Below are positions 18,683 through 29,051 of a DNA stretch of 54,239 nt, one piece after another; the stretch's first letter is position 1, and each line of letters begins with the position of its first letter. Made by a program: the position numbers and the translations under genes. Under the pieces are notes generated by a model that saw nothing but the letters and a program-made list of their open reading frames with translations, was not told where the DNA came from and did not search any database. Source of the DNA: Kordia zhangzhouensis (lineage in GTDB: Bacteria > Bacteroidota > Bacteroidia > Flavobacteriales > Flavobacteriaceae); contig NZ_LBMH01000018.1 in the NCBI RefSeq assembly GCF_001005305.1, positions 1-54,239 on the forward strand. Reading direction: 5' to 3'.

Positions 18683-19528
18683 TTAAAAATCTTTTGGAAG
18701 AGGTTTTACAAACAGTACTTGACCTTCAAAAATATCATTACTTTCAAGTCCGTTTAAAGATTTCAACTTTTCTACACTAATTTTATGTTTTCTAGCAATG
18801 CTATACAATGTATCTCCTTTGGTTACTGTATATCGATCATTATGTGTAGTTACCTTTTGGGCATCTTCTGGTTTTTTACCTAATACTTCTGCGTCGTATT
18901 TGTATAATTCATATCGCTCAATTAAAGAAATCAACTTTGCTGGATATTTTCGGTCGGTGGCATAACCTGCTTTTCTCAATCCTTTTGCCCATGCTTTATA
19001 ATCATCTTTAGGTAATTTAAAAAGGAAAGCATACCGAGATCTGCCAGTTAAAAACAAGGAATGATCTGTAAAAGAGTATGCTGGATTTGCATATTTTCGA
19101 AAACATTCTTGATCTTCATCGTCATCGTGATATACTCGTTGTCCTTTCCAACCTTTGTGACATTTTATACCAAAGTGATTATTAGAGCGAAGAGTTAATG
19201 GGCCTTTTCCTGAGCCTGATTCTAAAATTCCCTGAGCCAATGTAATACTTGCAGGAATTCCATGACGTTCCATTTCTTTCTTAGCAACTTCACTGTAAGT
19301 CTCAATATATAATTCTGTTGCTGTTTTTCCAGCTGAAGGATTCGGCACAGTTACTTTTACTTCTGGCGAAGTGGTTTCCACTTCCTCAGTTTCCGTTACA
19401 GGAGGTTTGGTCTTTACAATTCGTGTTGTTTTTTTTGTAGGCTTTTTTGTTTTAGCCACGCGATTTTGCGTACCACAACTTGATAGTATGAGTAATCCTA
19501 AAAGGGTGTAGATGAGTTGTTTTTTCAT
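18683..19528 (-). CDS. Glucosaminidase-LysM lipoprotein (peptidoglycan hydrolase)
   Basis: 281 residues. Lipoprotein signal ending LSSC (Cys18). A Lys/Thr/Pro-rich linker follows (25-70), then a FlgJ/Bax-type N-acetylglucosaminidase domain (about 78-215) with ITLAQGILESGSGKGPL, where Glu is the likely general acid, plus NHFGIKCHKGWKG and a YATDRKYPAKLISLIERY segment. A LysM domain (about 231-275, YTVTKGDTLYSIARKHKIS) binds glycan. It probably trims the cell wall from the envelope. It sits between hemL and the PLP deaminase gene, with 3-base and 22-base gaps, so likely one transcript. Confidence 0.9.
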   Translation of the reverse strand: MKKQLIYTLLGLLILSSCGTQNRVAKTKKPTKKTTRIVKTKPPVTETEEVETTSPEVKVTVPNPSAGKTATELYIETYSEVAKKEMERHGIPASITLAQGILESGSGKGPLTLRSNNHFGIKCHKGWKGQRVYHDDDEDQECFRKYANPAYSFTDHSLFLTGRSRYAFLFKLPKDDYKAWAKGLRKAGYATDRKYPAKLISLIERYELYKYDAEVLGKKPEDAQKVTTHNDRYTVTKGDTLYSIARKHKISVEKLKSLNGLESNDIFEGQVLFVKPLPKDF

Positions 19529-19531
19529 GAA

Positions 19532-20443
19532 TTATATAATCGTTTCTCGTCCTTTTTTGCGTAATTTCTGATTCATTCCGGCAATTCCTTGCAATCCTCC
19601 TGAATGAATTGCTAAAATACGGTTTTGTTTGGCAAAATATCCATTTTTGATCAAATCTACGATTCCATATAGCATTTTTCCCGTATATATAGGATCTAAA
19701 GGAATCGCTGTTTGCTCTTTGAAATCATTTATAAAGCGAATCAATTCGTTCGAAACTTTTCCATAGCCGCCAAAATGATAGTTATGGATTAATTGCCAAT
19801 TTTCTTTTGGTGTGTATTTTTGAATCTCTGCTGATAAAAAATTGCCTTTTAATGCCGGAAAGCCTAAAACACGTTGATGTGGAAAAGCACCATTACTGAT
19901 TCCTGCTATAGTTCCTCCTGTTCCAACAGCACAGCAAATTACTTCAAAATCACTCGTGGCTGTCGTAATAATTTCTGAGCAACCTTTTACTGCTAGTGTA
20001 TTTGTTCCTCCTTCTGGAATGATATATAAACGCCCAAATCTTTGTTTTAATTGTGTACGAAATGTTTCCGACGTTTTTTCTCGGTAAGCTTCTCGTGATA
20101 CAAACTCTAAGTGCATGCCTTGATTTACGGCAAATTGCAAGGTTGGATTACTCCCAACTTTATCAAGCAATTCTTCTCCTCTTATAACACCAATTGTTTG
20201 AAAACCGTATAACTTTCCTGCGGCAGCAACTGCTGCAATATGATTGGAATAAGCTCCACCAAACGTAAGTAAGGTATCGTATTGTTGCGCCTGAGCTTCC
20301 TTTAGATTATATTTTAGTTTTCTAAACTTATTTCCAGAAACAAATGGATGAATTAAATCTTCTCGCTTTATAAATAAGCGTTTATCGGCAGCAAAGTTCA
20401 AGCTTACTTCTTGGATTGGTATGTTTGTCGTTTGAAAATCCAT
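19532..20443 (-). CDS. ACC deaminase/D-cysteine desulfhydrase-family PLP enzyme
   Basis: 303 residues of the fold-type II PLP family. The cofactor Lys is in SGNKFRKLKYNL (about 37-48), with FGGAYSNHIAAVAAAG (61-76, phosphate/substrate site) and a CCAVGTGGTIAGI glycine loop near 170. Flavobacterial relatives are annotated 1-aminocyclopropane-1-carboxylate deaminase/D-cysteine desulfhydrase; sequence alone does not separate these activities. Upstream of the glucosaminidase and hemL genes in the same direction. Confidence 0.85.
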   Translation of the reverse strand: MDFQTTNIPIQEVSLNFAADKRLFIKREDLIHPFVSGNKFRKLKYNLKEAQAQQYDTLLTFGGAYSNHIAAVAAAGKLYGFQTIGVIRGEELLDKVGSNPTLQFAVNQGMHLEFVSREAYREKTSETFRTQLKQRFGRLYIIPEGGTNTLAVKGCSEIITTATSDFEVICCAVGTGGTIAGISNGAFPHQRVLGFPALKGNFLSAEIQKYTPKENWQLIHNYHFGGYGKVSNELIRFINDFKEQTAIPLDPIYTGKMLYGIVDLIKNGYFAKQNRILAIHSGGLQGIAGMNQKLRKKGRETII

Positions 20444-20477
20444 TCAAGCCTCAAAAATACAGCAAAAATTACAACCA

Positions 20478-23400
20478 TCACTTCTTGGAGAAAAACAAAT
20501 TCCCTACTTCCAATTCTCCTTTTTTCTTTTCCAATCGGACCACTGTAGTTTTCTTTGTTTGGTTCTTCTTTCCATAGTTTGTATACAACGTTACTTTTAA
20601 TATGGTAGGACCGGATACTTTTTGCATATCATCCGAGTAATGGTTAACATATACAGTATACATTCCTTCAATAGCATCTTTTAGCATAAAATCTTCTGGA
20701 CCATATCCTTCAGTCAAATCGTTTGACATTCTACCTCCTATTTGTGTAGCAGGATTTTTATAAAATGCTTTTTCTCCATTAGGATCTACTACCCACAAAT
20801 CAATATCTGTATCTACATGATTCCAATCAATCACCACACGTACATCTACTGGCATGTTTGGTAGTTTTTTTAGCGTTTCTTTGTTTATTTTCAATGTTTG
20901 TGAATGTTGCTGCGTTAAGCGCGCTAATTCTGTGAATGCAATCGCTTCCATTCCTAGATAATTTTCTTGTTCGTCTTTTTCGAGTAATTGCCCGTCATAA
21001 ATTTTATAAAGTAAGTCATAACTCTCTTTAATCTTTCCTACTTGCTCGTATGCTAGTGCCAAATCTCTGTACGATTGCGGTTCTTCTGGGCGCAATTCCA
21101 ATACTTTTTCATACAATTTCACTGCCGTTTCCATTTGTTCAAAATATTCTAACTTGTATGCAGCCGCTTTTAATAGTTCATAATTAGCCAACTCTATTTC
21201 TACAAGATTCGTAATAATGGTTACAGCTAATTCTTTTGCATTTCGCACATAAAAAAAGTCTGCTACATCTATATAGAACGTTGGCATGTTGGTGTATTCA
21301 CTTCGTATTTGTATATATTTTTGATACGCTGCTGCTACTGATTTTTCTTTTTCCAGCAGCTTGATATATGGCATATCTGCATTCCACGATTTGAGCTGAA
21401 TTTTTCCTTCTATTTTTTTGTTGAGCGAATCGATTTCTTTTGTATAGGTGCTAGCTCCTTTTTTCGTAGTGATAATCATTACCCCATTTCGTCCACGGAT
21501 TCCATAAAGTGCTGTGGCGGCAGGTTGTTTAAGTACCGTAATACTTTGAATATCGTCAGGTGGTACGTTTTTAGTTGATGGAACACCGTCAATTACAAAT
21601 AAAGGATCTCCATTCGAAATAAAAGAACTTCTTCCGCGGATGATGATTGAACTATTTTGCCCTGGCTGTCCTGAACCTGTAGAAATCTGTACACCAGCTG
21701 CACTTCCTTGCAATACACGATCTATGGATTCTGACTCTACCGTGGCAATAGCAGAAGCTACTGCTTTCCTTTCTCTTACAGAACCGTAGGCTACTACAAC
21801 AACTTCGTCCAATACTGCATTGCCCTTCAATTGTATACGCATTTCTGTAGCACTTGCAGGAACATCAACAGCTTCAAAGCCTACATACGCAATTCGTAAC
21901 ATCATACCTTCTGCTCCCTGTAAGGTAAACTTTCCATCAAAATCAGTAGTAGTTCCTCGATTTTCTTCTATTATATACACATTCGCACCTGGAAGCGGCT
22001 CACCTTCGTCATCTAAAACAATTCCTGTAATGGTATTCGGTCTTGTCGTATTGGTTGCTTGTTGCATAGTGTTTGATGCTATCGTTGTTGTACTTGTTTT
22101 ATTTGCTGTATTTTCAGTAGTAGTCGTTGTTGCCTGTGCAGTCCTTGTTGTATTTGCAGTGTTCTCTTTCTGTGGCTTCACTACTTTTTTCTTCCCAAAA
22201 TACCAATCGATAATATCTTGATAATCTTCTTCAATTTCTTCTTTGTTAAGTTCAATTCTTTTATTTCGTTCTCGTGCTTCCTCAGCTTCTTCTGCCAATA
22301 ATTCTTTATAATTTTCCATCAGTTCTGCCGGCGGTTCAATTTTATAACGCACATAGTCTTCCAAACGATCCAACACAATCATAGACGTGTAATCTGTTAG
22401 GATACGAAATTGTTTAGAGAGTGTAATAATCTTCTCTTTGTTAGCTTCTTTGTCTTGATTGAGATATGTTAATTTTTTCTTTGCCCATAATCGTTTGACC
22501 TCTTGGGTTCCTTCGGAAACATTTATATCTAATAAAACTTTCTCCGTTACTTTTCCGCCATAGCCAAACAACAGTGTTACTTGTGTCGCTTCTGCAAACT
22601 GTCCACTAATCGAAAAATTTTCCCATACATTTACCTGTGTTTTAGGATATACTTCAAATACTTTGTTATTCTTTTCAATTCCTAAAAACTGGAAGGTTTC
22701 TCTTTTTAATGTTTGTACGGCTTTCGGTACAGAAGCTCTAACAAGATTCAAATAATTACCGCCTGTCGCTGTTGCTAACTGTTGCAAATATTCATGATTA
22801 GAAGCTCCCAAAGAGTTAATGGTATAAACAGGAATGTGTTGTTGTGTGGTAAGCGTACCCAAATTCAGCAGTCCATCAGAAAACAATAGAATTTCATCTG
22901 TATGAAAACGCTTATTATTAAAAATACCCATACTTGTTCCTCCATCATACACTGTATTCTTTATTGATGATATTAATGCACTTGTATCTCCATTTTGAAT
23001 ACTTATTTGGTCTTGTCGCTTAATTTGATTGTTAAACGTAATCAAATCTACGTGAACATTTTGCACATATTTCAAATAACTTTCTAATACTTGCAGCTCT
23101 TTGGTTACATCCCGAAATTGCATTGAATACGATGCATCCCAAAGCAAGGTGATTTTTTTCGGTTTCTTTTTAAGTCGTGAAGTAGGTTTAAAAACTTTTG
23201 TATAGTAAAAATAACCGTTATAGGTATTCAGATTTTCTTGCTTTATGGAATTTTGAATCCGAACTACGATTGCTTCCGTCGGTGCATGATTTGTTTTTGA
23301 AACTGTTGCAACAAATGCATGTTGTTGTTTTTGAAAATAAAAATCTTTGTAGTTGCTTTTTCCTACCAAAGGTGTTTGCTCGGTGTATACATTAATTGTT

Positions 23401-23915
23401 GCAGAAAAGTTAGAGAGTTTTTCTGTAAAGCCTAGTGGCAACTCGTAAACTTGCATTCCATCAAGTGTATGTAGTTCCTGTTCAAACGTAATGACAATGT
23501 GTTTGTGTCGCTTGGCAAGGATTGGATATACGCGCGTTCTGTAATTATTCCCTTCTGTCTTTTCTAACAGCCCTGGATCAATTACTTGTCGCATGGTATT
23601 TTCATAGGCAACTCTTCCTAATTCTTTTTCTACAATAACTGCTTCTCTCATAGCGCCATTAACATCCATAGAAAAACCAGACACTATTTGGCCTTCTCCC
23701 AAAGGAAAAACCAATTCTCCTTCCAAGGTTCTATCCAAACCATTATAAAATTTCATATCGTAGGTAGTAACAGCTACGTTTCCTATAATCTTTACCTCTA
23801 CCGCCAGATCCGTAAGTTTCAAATCTGCTGCATCCTTTACTGTTACTTTAGGAATTTGTTGTGCTACTAAAGTGGCGCTAAAAAGGAATATCCAAAAATG
23901 TAATATGTGTTTCAT
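20478..23915 (-). CDS. VIT-vWA protein fused to SusC-like plug, TPR and DUF2135
   Basis: 1145 residues, secreted (signal peptide ending LVAQQ near 20). Domains in order: VIT (about 25-150); von Willebrand A (253-420) with a MIDAS-like DASYS at 260-264; an acidic helix (530-570); a Thr/Asn-rich linker (585-625); a carboxypeptidase-D-like regulatory domain (628-700, TGIVLDDEGEPLPGANVYI); a TonB-receptor plug (702-820, with IIIRGRSSF, LFVIDGVPS and GVMIITTKKG); TPR-like helices (925-1000); and a DUF2135 domain (1023-1130, VVIDWNHVDTDIDLWVVDPNG). There is no beta-barrel after the plug, so it cannot be a normal receptor. Probably an envelope adhesion or scaffold protein; function inferred only. 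Confidence 0.85.
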   Translation of the reverse strand: MKHILHFWIFLFSATLVAQQIPKVTVKDAADLKLTDLAVEVKIIGNVAVTTYDMKFYNGLDRTLEGELVFPLGEGQIVSGFSMDVNGAMREAVIVEKELGRVAYENTMRQVIDPGLLEKTEGNNYRTRVYPILAKRHKHIVITFEQELHTLDGMQVYELPLGFTEKLSNFSATINVYTEQTPLVGKSNYKDFYFQKQQHAFVATVSKTNHAPTEAIVVRIQNSIKQENLNTYNGYFYYTKVFKPTSRLKKKPKKITLLWDASYSMQFRDVTKELQVLESYLKYVQNVHVDLITFNNQIKRQDQISIQNGDTSALISSIKNTVYDGGTSMGIFNNKRFHTDEILLFSDGLLNLGTLTTQQHIPVYTINSLGASNHEYLQQLATATGGNYLNLVRASVPKAVQTLKRETFQFLGIEKNNKVFEVYPKTQVNVWENFSISGQFAEATQVTLLFGYGGKVTEKVLLDINVSEGTQEVKRLWAKKKLTYLNQDKEANKEKIITLSKQFRILTDYTSMIVLDRLEDYVRYKIEPPAELMENYKELLAEEAEEARERNKRIELNKEEIEEDYQDIIDWYFGKKKVVKPQKENTANTTRTAQATTTTTENTANKTSTTTIASNTMQQATNTTRPNTITGIVLDDEGEPLPGANVYIIEENRGTTTDFDGKFTLQGAEGMMLRIAYVGFEAVDVPASATEMRIQLKGNAVLDEVVVVAYGSVRERKAVASAIATVESESIDRVLQGSAAGVQISTGSGQPGQNSSIIIRGRSSFISNGDPLFVIDGVPSTKNVPPDDIQSITVLKQPAATALYGIRGRNGVMIITTKKGASTYTKEIDSLNKKIEGKIQLKSWNADMPYIKLLEKEKSVAAAYQKYIQIRSEYTNMPTFYIDVADFFYVRNAKELAVTIITNLVEIELANYELLKAAAYKLEYFEQMETAVKLYEKVLELRPEEPQSYRDLALAYEQVGKIKESYDLLYKIYDGQLLEKDEQENYLGMEAIAFTELARLTQQHSQTLKINKETLKKLPNMPVDVRVVIDWNHVDTDIDLWVVDPNGEKAFYKNPATQIGGRMSNDLTEGYGPEDFMLKDAIEGMYTVYVNHYSDDMQKVSGPTILKVTLYTNYGKKNQTKKTTVVRLEKKKGELEVGNLFFSKK

Positions 23916-24044
23916 ACTGCTAGAATTGTAGTTTTCATCAAAGCTCTACATTCTATCCTCTCAAAAAAAACACGAATGAGTTAATCCCCTTTTTTATTGA
24001 GTTAACAAGAATACAATTCTTCTTGTTACATTCATTTTATATCC

Positions 24045-24568
<524 letters not shown>

Positions 24569-24708
24569 ATTTCATGGATCGAACCTTAATGAAATATAAA
24601 AAAGCTACTGCACATTTTCATCGTGTAGATATTCGTTATCCATAGAAAAAAGTTGTTACATCAGCTTAATAGTATACATAACGAACCTTTCTACAATTTA
24701 ATTTAACA

Positions 24709-26697
24709 ATGACAGTACAAGAACATATTTTACAAGGAATCCCTAACGAATTACCAAGTCCAAAACCATACGATTCTACCATTAATCATGCGCCTAAGCG
24801 CAAAGAAATATTATCTCCTGAAGAGAAAAAATTGGCACTCCGAAATGCATTGCGCTATTTTGATAAAAAACATCATGAAGTGCTACTCCCTGAGTTTAAA
24901 GAAGAACTTGAAACGTATGGTCGAATTTACATGTATCGTTTCCGTCCAGACTATAAAATGTATGCTCGTCCTATTAATGAATACCCAGGCAAATCGACAC
25001 AGGCGAAAGCTATCATGTTGATGATTCAAAACAACCTTGACTATGCAGTTGCTCAACATCCTCATGAACTTATTACCTATGGCGGAAATGGTGGTGTTTT
25101 TCAAAATTGGGCACAATACCTACTCACCATGCAGTATCTAGCTACCATGAATGATGAACAAACATTGGTGATGTATTCAGGACATCCGCTAGGTTTATTT
25201 CCTTCTCATAAAGATGCGCCACGTGTAGTTGTAACAAATGGTATGATGATTCCTAATTACTCACAACCAGACGACTGGGAAAAATTTAACGCACTAGGTG
25301 TAACTCAATACGGACAGATGACCGCAGGAAGCTATATGTACATAGGTCCACAAGGTATTGTACATGGAACCACAATCACTGTATTGAATGGAGGACGAAA
25401 AATCTCTAAAAACGGAGAAGGCTTAGAAGGTAAGCTTTTTGTCACAGCAGGTTTAGGAGGTATGAGTGGAGCACAACCTAAAGCGGGAAATATTGCAGGT
25501 TGCATTACAGTTTGTGCTGAGGTTAATCCGAAAGCTACCCAAACACGTCACTCGCAAGGATGGGTTGATGAAGTGATTCATGATTTAGACAAATTAGTAA
25601 GCAGAGTTCGAACAGCAAAGGCAAATAAGGAAGTTGTTTCAATTGCTTATCAAGGGAATATTGTAGATGTTTGGGAAAAATTTGATGAAGCCGATATATA
25701 TGTTGACCTTGGAAGTGATCAAACATCTCTCCATAATCCTTGGGCTGGAGGTTATTATCCAGTAGACCTTTCTTATGAAGATGCCAACGACATGATGGCA
25801 AATCAACCTGAACTTTTTAAAGAAAAAATACAAGAAACTCTTCGCAGACATGCTGCTGCTGTAAATAAGCATACTGAAAAAGGAACTTACTTCTTTGATT
25901 ATGGAAATGCGTTTTTACTAGAAGCATCCCGTGCTGGTGCAGATGTGATGGCTAAAAATGGTATTGATTTTAAATATCCTAGCTATGTTCAAGATATCAT
26001 GGGCCCAATGTGTTTTGATTATGGATTTGGTCCTTTCCGTTGGGTTTGTGCTTCAGGAAAACCAGAAGATCTTGCAAAGACTGACCAAATAGCGTGTAAC
26101 GTTTTAGAAGAGATTATGAAAGTATCTCCTACTGAAATTCAACAACAAATGGCAGACAACATTCGTTGGATTAAAGGAGCTCAAGAAAACAAACTCGTTG
26201 TTGGCTCACAAGCTCGTATCTTATATGCAGATGCTGAAGGACGTATGAAAATTGCCCAAGCATTTAATGAGGCTATTGAACGTGGTGAAATTGGTCCTGT
26301 CGTTTTAGGACGTGATCATCATGATGTTTCCGGCACCGATTCTCCATATAGAGAAACCTCCAACATATATGATGGTTCTCGTTTTACTGCTGATATGGCT
26401 ATCCATAATGTTATAGGAGATAGCTTTAGAGGAGCCACTTGGGTTTCTATTCACAATGGCGGTGGTGTTGGCTGGGGAGAAGTCATCAACGGCGGATTCG
26501 GCATGGTTCTTGATGGTAGTATAGAAGCGTCGAGGCGATTACATTCTATGTTATTTTGGGATGTAAACAATGGAATAGCTAGAAGAAGTTGGGCTCGAAA
26601 TGAAGAAGCTATTTTTGCTATAAAACGCGCCATGGAAGTTGAACCTAATTTACAGGTGACACTTCCAAATATCGTAGACGATACGTTATTAGGCTAA
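24709..26697 (+). CDS. hutU: Urocanate hydratase
   Basis: Converts urocanate to 4-imidazolone-5-propionate in histidine breakdown, using tightly bound NAD+; cytoplasmic. 662 residues, the long form. Seen: YGGNGGVFQNWAQYLLTMQYL, MYSGHPLGLFPSHKDAPRVV, GPQGIVHGTTITVLNGGR, GGMSGAQPKAGNIAG (nucleotide-binding Gly-rich loop), the DYGNAFLLEASRAG block and the C-terminal GRDHHDVSGTDSPYRETSNIYDGS. No other hut gene lies in the window, so histidase and the later enzymes must be elsewhere. A DUF4136 lipoprotein follows by 26 bases. Confidence 0.97.
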   Translation: MTVQEHILQGIPNELPSPKPYDSTINHAPKRKEILSPEEKKLALRNALRYFDKKHHEVLLPEFKEELETYGRIYMYRFRPDYKMYARPINEYPGKSTQAKAIMLMIQNNLDYAVAQHPHELITYGGNGGVFQNWAQYLLTMQYLATMNDEQTLVMYSGHPLGLFPSHKDAPRVVVTNGMMIPNYSQPDDWEKFNALGVTQYGQMTAGSYMYIGPQGIVHGTTITVLNGGRKISKNGEGLEGKLFVTAGLGGMSGAQPKAGNIAGCITVCAEVNPKATQTRHSQGWVDEVIHDLDKLVSRVRTAKANKEVVSIAYQGNIVDVWEKFDEADIYVDLGSDQTSLHNPWAGGYYPVDLSYEDANDMMANQPELFKEKIQETLRRHAAAVNKHTEKGTYFFDYGNAFLLEASRAGADVMAKNGIDFKYPSYVQDIMGPMCFDYGFGPFRWVCASGKPEDLAKTDQIACNVLEEIMKVSPTEIQQQMADNIRWIKGAQENKLVVGSQARILYADAEGRMKIAQAFNEAIERGEIGPVVLGRDHHDVSGTDSPYRETSNIYDGSRFTADMAIHNVIGDSFRGATWVSIHNGGGVGWGEVINGGFGMVLDGSIEASRRLHSMLFWDVNNGIARRSWARNEEAIFAIKRAMEVEPNLQVTLPNIVDDTLLG

Positions 26698-26723
26698 AGT
26701 TGTAATCCAAAAAAAGCAGTGAT

Positions 26724-27269
26724 ATGAAAACAGTTAAATTACTTTTCCCTGTAGTAGCTCTCCTACTCGTTACTTCTTGTGTTTCAGTCAGAGTGGTTTC
26801 TGATTATGATAAAGAAGCAGATTTCAATTCGTATAAAACATTTGCGTTTTACAAAACAGGAATTGATCAAGTAGAAATTTCAGATCTTGATAAAAAACGT
26901 ATTCTTCGTTCCATTGAAAAAGAACTTACCGACAGAGGCTTTGTAAAATCTGAAAACCCTGACTTGCTAGTCAACATTATGACCAAAGCCAATAAGCGTG
27001 TTGATATTAATAATAATGCATACTTTGGTTGGGGATGGGGATTTCAGCCATGGTTTTGGGGAGGTGCTCCTATGAGTACTGTCAGAACTCGTACCGAAGG
27101 CGTACTATACATTGATTTAATCGATACTAAGCAAAAAGAGTTGGTTTGGCAAGGAAGAGGTACTGGAAACCTTAACAACAACCGAAGCATTGAGAAAAAA
27201 GAAGAGCGTATCCGTGAGTTTGTAGCCGAAATTATGAAAGAATACCCGCCGATGGCAAGCGCAAACTAA
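26724..27269 (+). CDS. DUF4136 lipoprotein
   Basis: 181 residues. Lipoprotein signal ending LVTSC (Cys19). The mature part starts with VRVVSDYDKEADFNSYKTFAFYK, the DUF4136 signature, then a helix (DKKRILRSIEKELTDRGFVKSENPDLLVNIMTK) and an aromatic loop (GWGWGFQPWFWGG), and closes with GVLYIDLIDTKQKELVWQGRG. Membrane-anchored, function unknown. It follows hutU by 26 bases and is closed by a terminator. Confidence 0.88.
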   Translation: MKTVKLLFPVVALLLVTSCVSVRVVSDYDKEADFNSYKTFAFYKTGIDQVEISDLDKKRILRSIEKELTDRGFVKSENPDLLVNIMTKANKRVDINNNAYFGWGWGFQPWFWGGAPMSTVRTRTEGVLYIDLIDTKQKELVWQGRGTGNLNNNRSIEKKEERIREFVAEIMKEYPPMASAN

Positions 27270-27287
27270 AAACATACACACATTACT

Positions 27288-27323
27288 AAAAGCCTTGAAG
27301 CCTTGTGTTTCAAGGCTTTTTTT
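27288..27323. terminator. Intrinsic terminator after DUF4136
   Basis: AAAAGCCTTGAA, 9-base loop, TTCAAGGCTTTTTTT. A perfect 9-bp GC-containing stem with a 7-T tail. Confidence 0.9.
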
Positions 27324-27616
27324 ATGGATTTTTCTCATTTTTACAACGGTATAAAAAAAGCGCTGCACCTTTGCTCAGATTCTGTGCTGCTGTGCATAGG
27401 AAAAAACTCTTATTTCGGTTAATTTCAGTAGAAAAAAATACTACAAAGAATAGCCTCTCTTCTATATTCATACTACTACAACGTTGGAATGATTTTTGTT
27501 TCCTGTTAAACAAATTAGATTACAGATAGTTACTGTTGTAGATTCTAATTTATGAGTTCATTTATAAACTTGAACGCCACATTTTTATATATTTACCCTT
27601 ATAAAATATAAGTCCT
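27324..27616. other. AT-rich intergenic stretch without genes
   Basis: About 290 bases between the DUF4136 terminator and the YwqK-like gene. Only short overlapping frames of 60-75 codons on both strands are present, with no leader, start context or family resemblance. No repeat or clear TAnnTTTG promoter near the downstream ATG; I see nothing else in it. Confidence 0.5.
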
Positions 27617-28459
27617 ATGTCGCTAAAAACAGTCTTTTTATTTTTTTGCTGTACACTCTTTTCCATGACACTACTTGCACAAGCGCAACTCTCAATAAAG
27701 CTTGACAAAAAAAATTATCTAAAAGAGATTAGCGTAATAGAAAATGGAGAGAAAAAAGGATTATTTTTTCGTTATAAAGCGAATGGTAAACACAAATCAT
27801 TCATGTATGAGAACGGTAAAAAAAGAAAGCTTTATGAATCAGAACTTTCAGTTCAACATGTATACGATCCGCAATCGAAAGGACAAATTCTTGAAGAGAG
27901 TTTTGGCATCCTCCATGACGGAAAACGTGAAGGTTTGTGGCTCACTTTCAATAATAATAAAAAACTAGCTACGGCTACTTTATACAAAGCTGGCATCAAA
28001 CAAGGAAAAGCATATCGTTTTCACCCTGATGGAGAATTACTTGGTGTAGATACATATGAAAATGGTATAAAACATGGACTGTGTACTGAGTTTCATGCGG
28101 GCGGCGCACTACACTACAAAACTGAGTATAGGAATGGAAAAATAGTTGATGGAGAAAATATATACTATCATCCCAATGGAAACAAAAAAATTGTAACTCA
28201 TTACAAAAATGGGAAAAAGTATGGAAAAAGCACTGTATACTACGAATCAGGTGCCATCGAAATAGAAGGAGAATATCGAGATAAAGGGTTGCCTGAAGGT
28301 CCTTGGAAAGAATATTATGAAAATGGTGTCGTGAAAGAAGAATACTATTACAAGCACGGACTTTTTCATGGAGAGTATACTATTTACGATGAACAAGGGA
28401 AAATAGTAGAACAATATATTTACAAGGACGATAAACTTATTAAAACCATTATAAATTAG
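27617..28459 (+). CDS. YwqK-family/MORN-like repeat secreted protein
   Basis: 280 residues with a signal peptide ending LLAQAQ (about 22-24). The mature protein is a ladder of about nine MORN-like repeats of roughly 22 residues: YENGIKHGLCTEFHAGGAL, YRNGKIVDGENIYYHPNGN, YKNGKKYGKSTVYYESGA, YRDKGLPEGPWKEYYENG, YKHGLFHGEYTIYDEQGK. Databases often label such proteins 'YwqK family antitoxin', but there is no toxin partner here, and the signal peptide argues for an envelope or secreted repeat protein. Confidence 0.85.
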   Translation: MSLKTVFLFFCCTLFSMTLLAQAQLSIKLDKKNYLKEISVIENGEKKGLFFRYKANGKHKSFMYENGKKRKLYESELSVQHVYDPQSKGQILEESFGILHDGKREGLWLTFNNNKKLATATLYKAGIKQGKAYRFHPDGELLGVDTYENGIKHGLCTEFHAGGALHYKTEYRNGKIVDGENIYYHPNGNKKIVTHYKNGKKYGKSTVYYESGAIEIEGEYRDKGLPEGPWKEYYENGVVKEEYYYKHGLFHGEYTIYDEQGKIVEQYIYKDDKLIKTIIN

Positions 28460-28693
28460 GGACATAATTATTTTCTTGCGCATTTAAAATGAGAAAAGAG
28501 GTATATCCTTTTTATCTCCATAACATATTATGATACTTTTTGTATCATCTTTTTCTTAAAAAGCTAGTTTTTAAATTCTTAGCGTTTGTATTTTCAAGAT
28601 ACAAAAACAAAAAAACCATACTCTTATTACAGTTTTCCCCTTTTTTGTCTGCTTCTAATTTTAGTACATTCATCAAAACTTAAAATCACAATT

Positions 28694-28993
28694 ATGAAGA
28701 AAAAGAATGTACAATTGGGAAAATTAAAGCTTTCAAAGTCTAACATTGCTTCTTTCAATCAATCGTATAAGATTGTTGGAGGATCGGTAGTAGGACCAGG
28801 ATGTAGCTTTGGATGTCCACCATTAACGAGTGACTGTCCACCAGCTGAAACGGAAGGATGCCAAACACAATTCCCAGAATGTCAAGCAACCGATGTAGCT
28901 TGTGGCTCTGCGTATAACCCAACAAAGTGTAACTGTGGATCTAGTCCAGGAGACTTTTTATGCGAAGCAGGAACCTTTGGAGGACTCGCTTAG
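28694..28993 (+). CDS. Cys-rich precursor peptide 1 of a tandem pair (RiPP-like)
   Basis: 99 residues from the ATG at 28694; the upstream part of the frame is not conserved in its neighbour. Leader 1-30 starts MKKKNVQLGKLKLSKSNIAS and ends KIVGG, the Bacteroidota double-glycine precursor pattern. The core has nine Cys (37, 41, 48, 56, 63, 70, 79, 81, 90), many Pro, Gly and Thr, and a block CQATDVACGSAYNPT followed by CNCGSSPGDFLCEA that is nearly identical in the next gene. No modification enzyme or exporter lies beside it. Whether the Cys form disulfides or thioethers cannot be told from sequence. Confidence 0.75.
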   Translation: MKKKNVQLGKLKLSKSNIASFNQSYKIVGGSVVGPGCSFGCPPLTSDCPPAETEGCQTQFPECQATDVACGSAYNPTKCNCGSSPGDFLCEAGTFGGLA

Positions 28994-29051
28994 TTTATAG
29001 TTTTCACTTAACTTTTAATACTAATAAAAAACCCACTTAAAATTTCAAATC

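Noticed and set aside
21820-22221. Plus-strand ORF of 133 codons inside the VIT-vWA gene
   Set aside because: Antisense shadow of the Thr/Asn-rich linker; low-complexity Val/Ala run and no family pattern.
27617-28459. Antitoxin role for the YwqK-like protein
   Set aside because: It has a signal peptide and no toxin gene next to it; the database name is probably historical.
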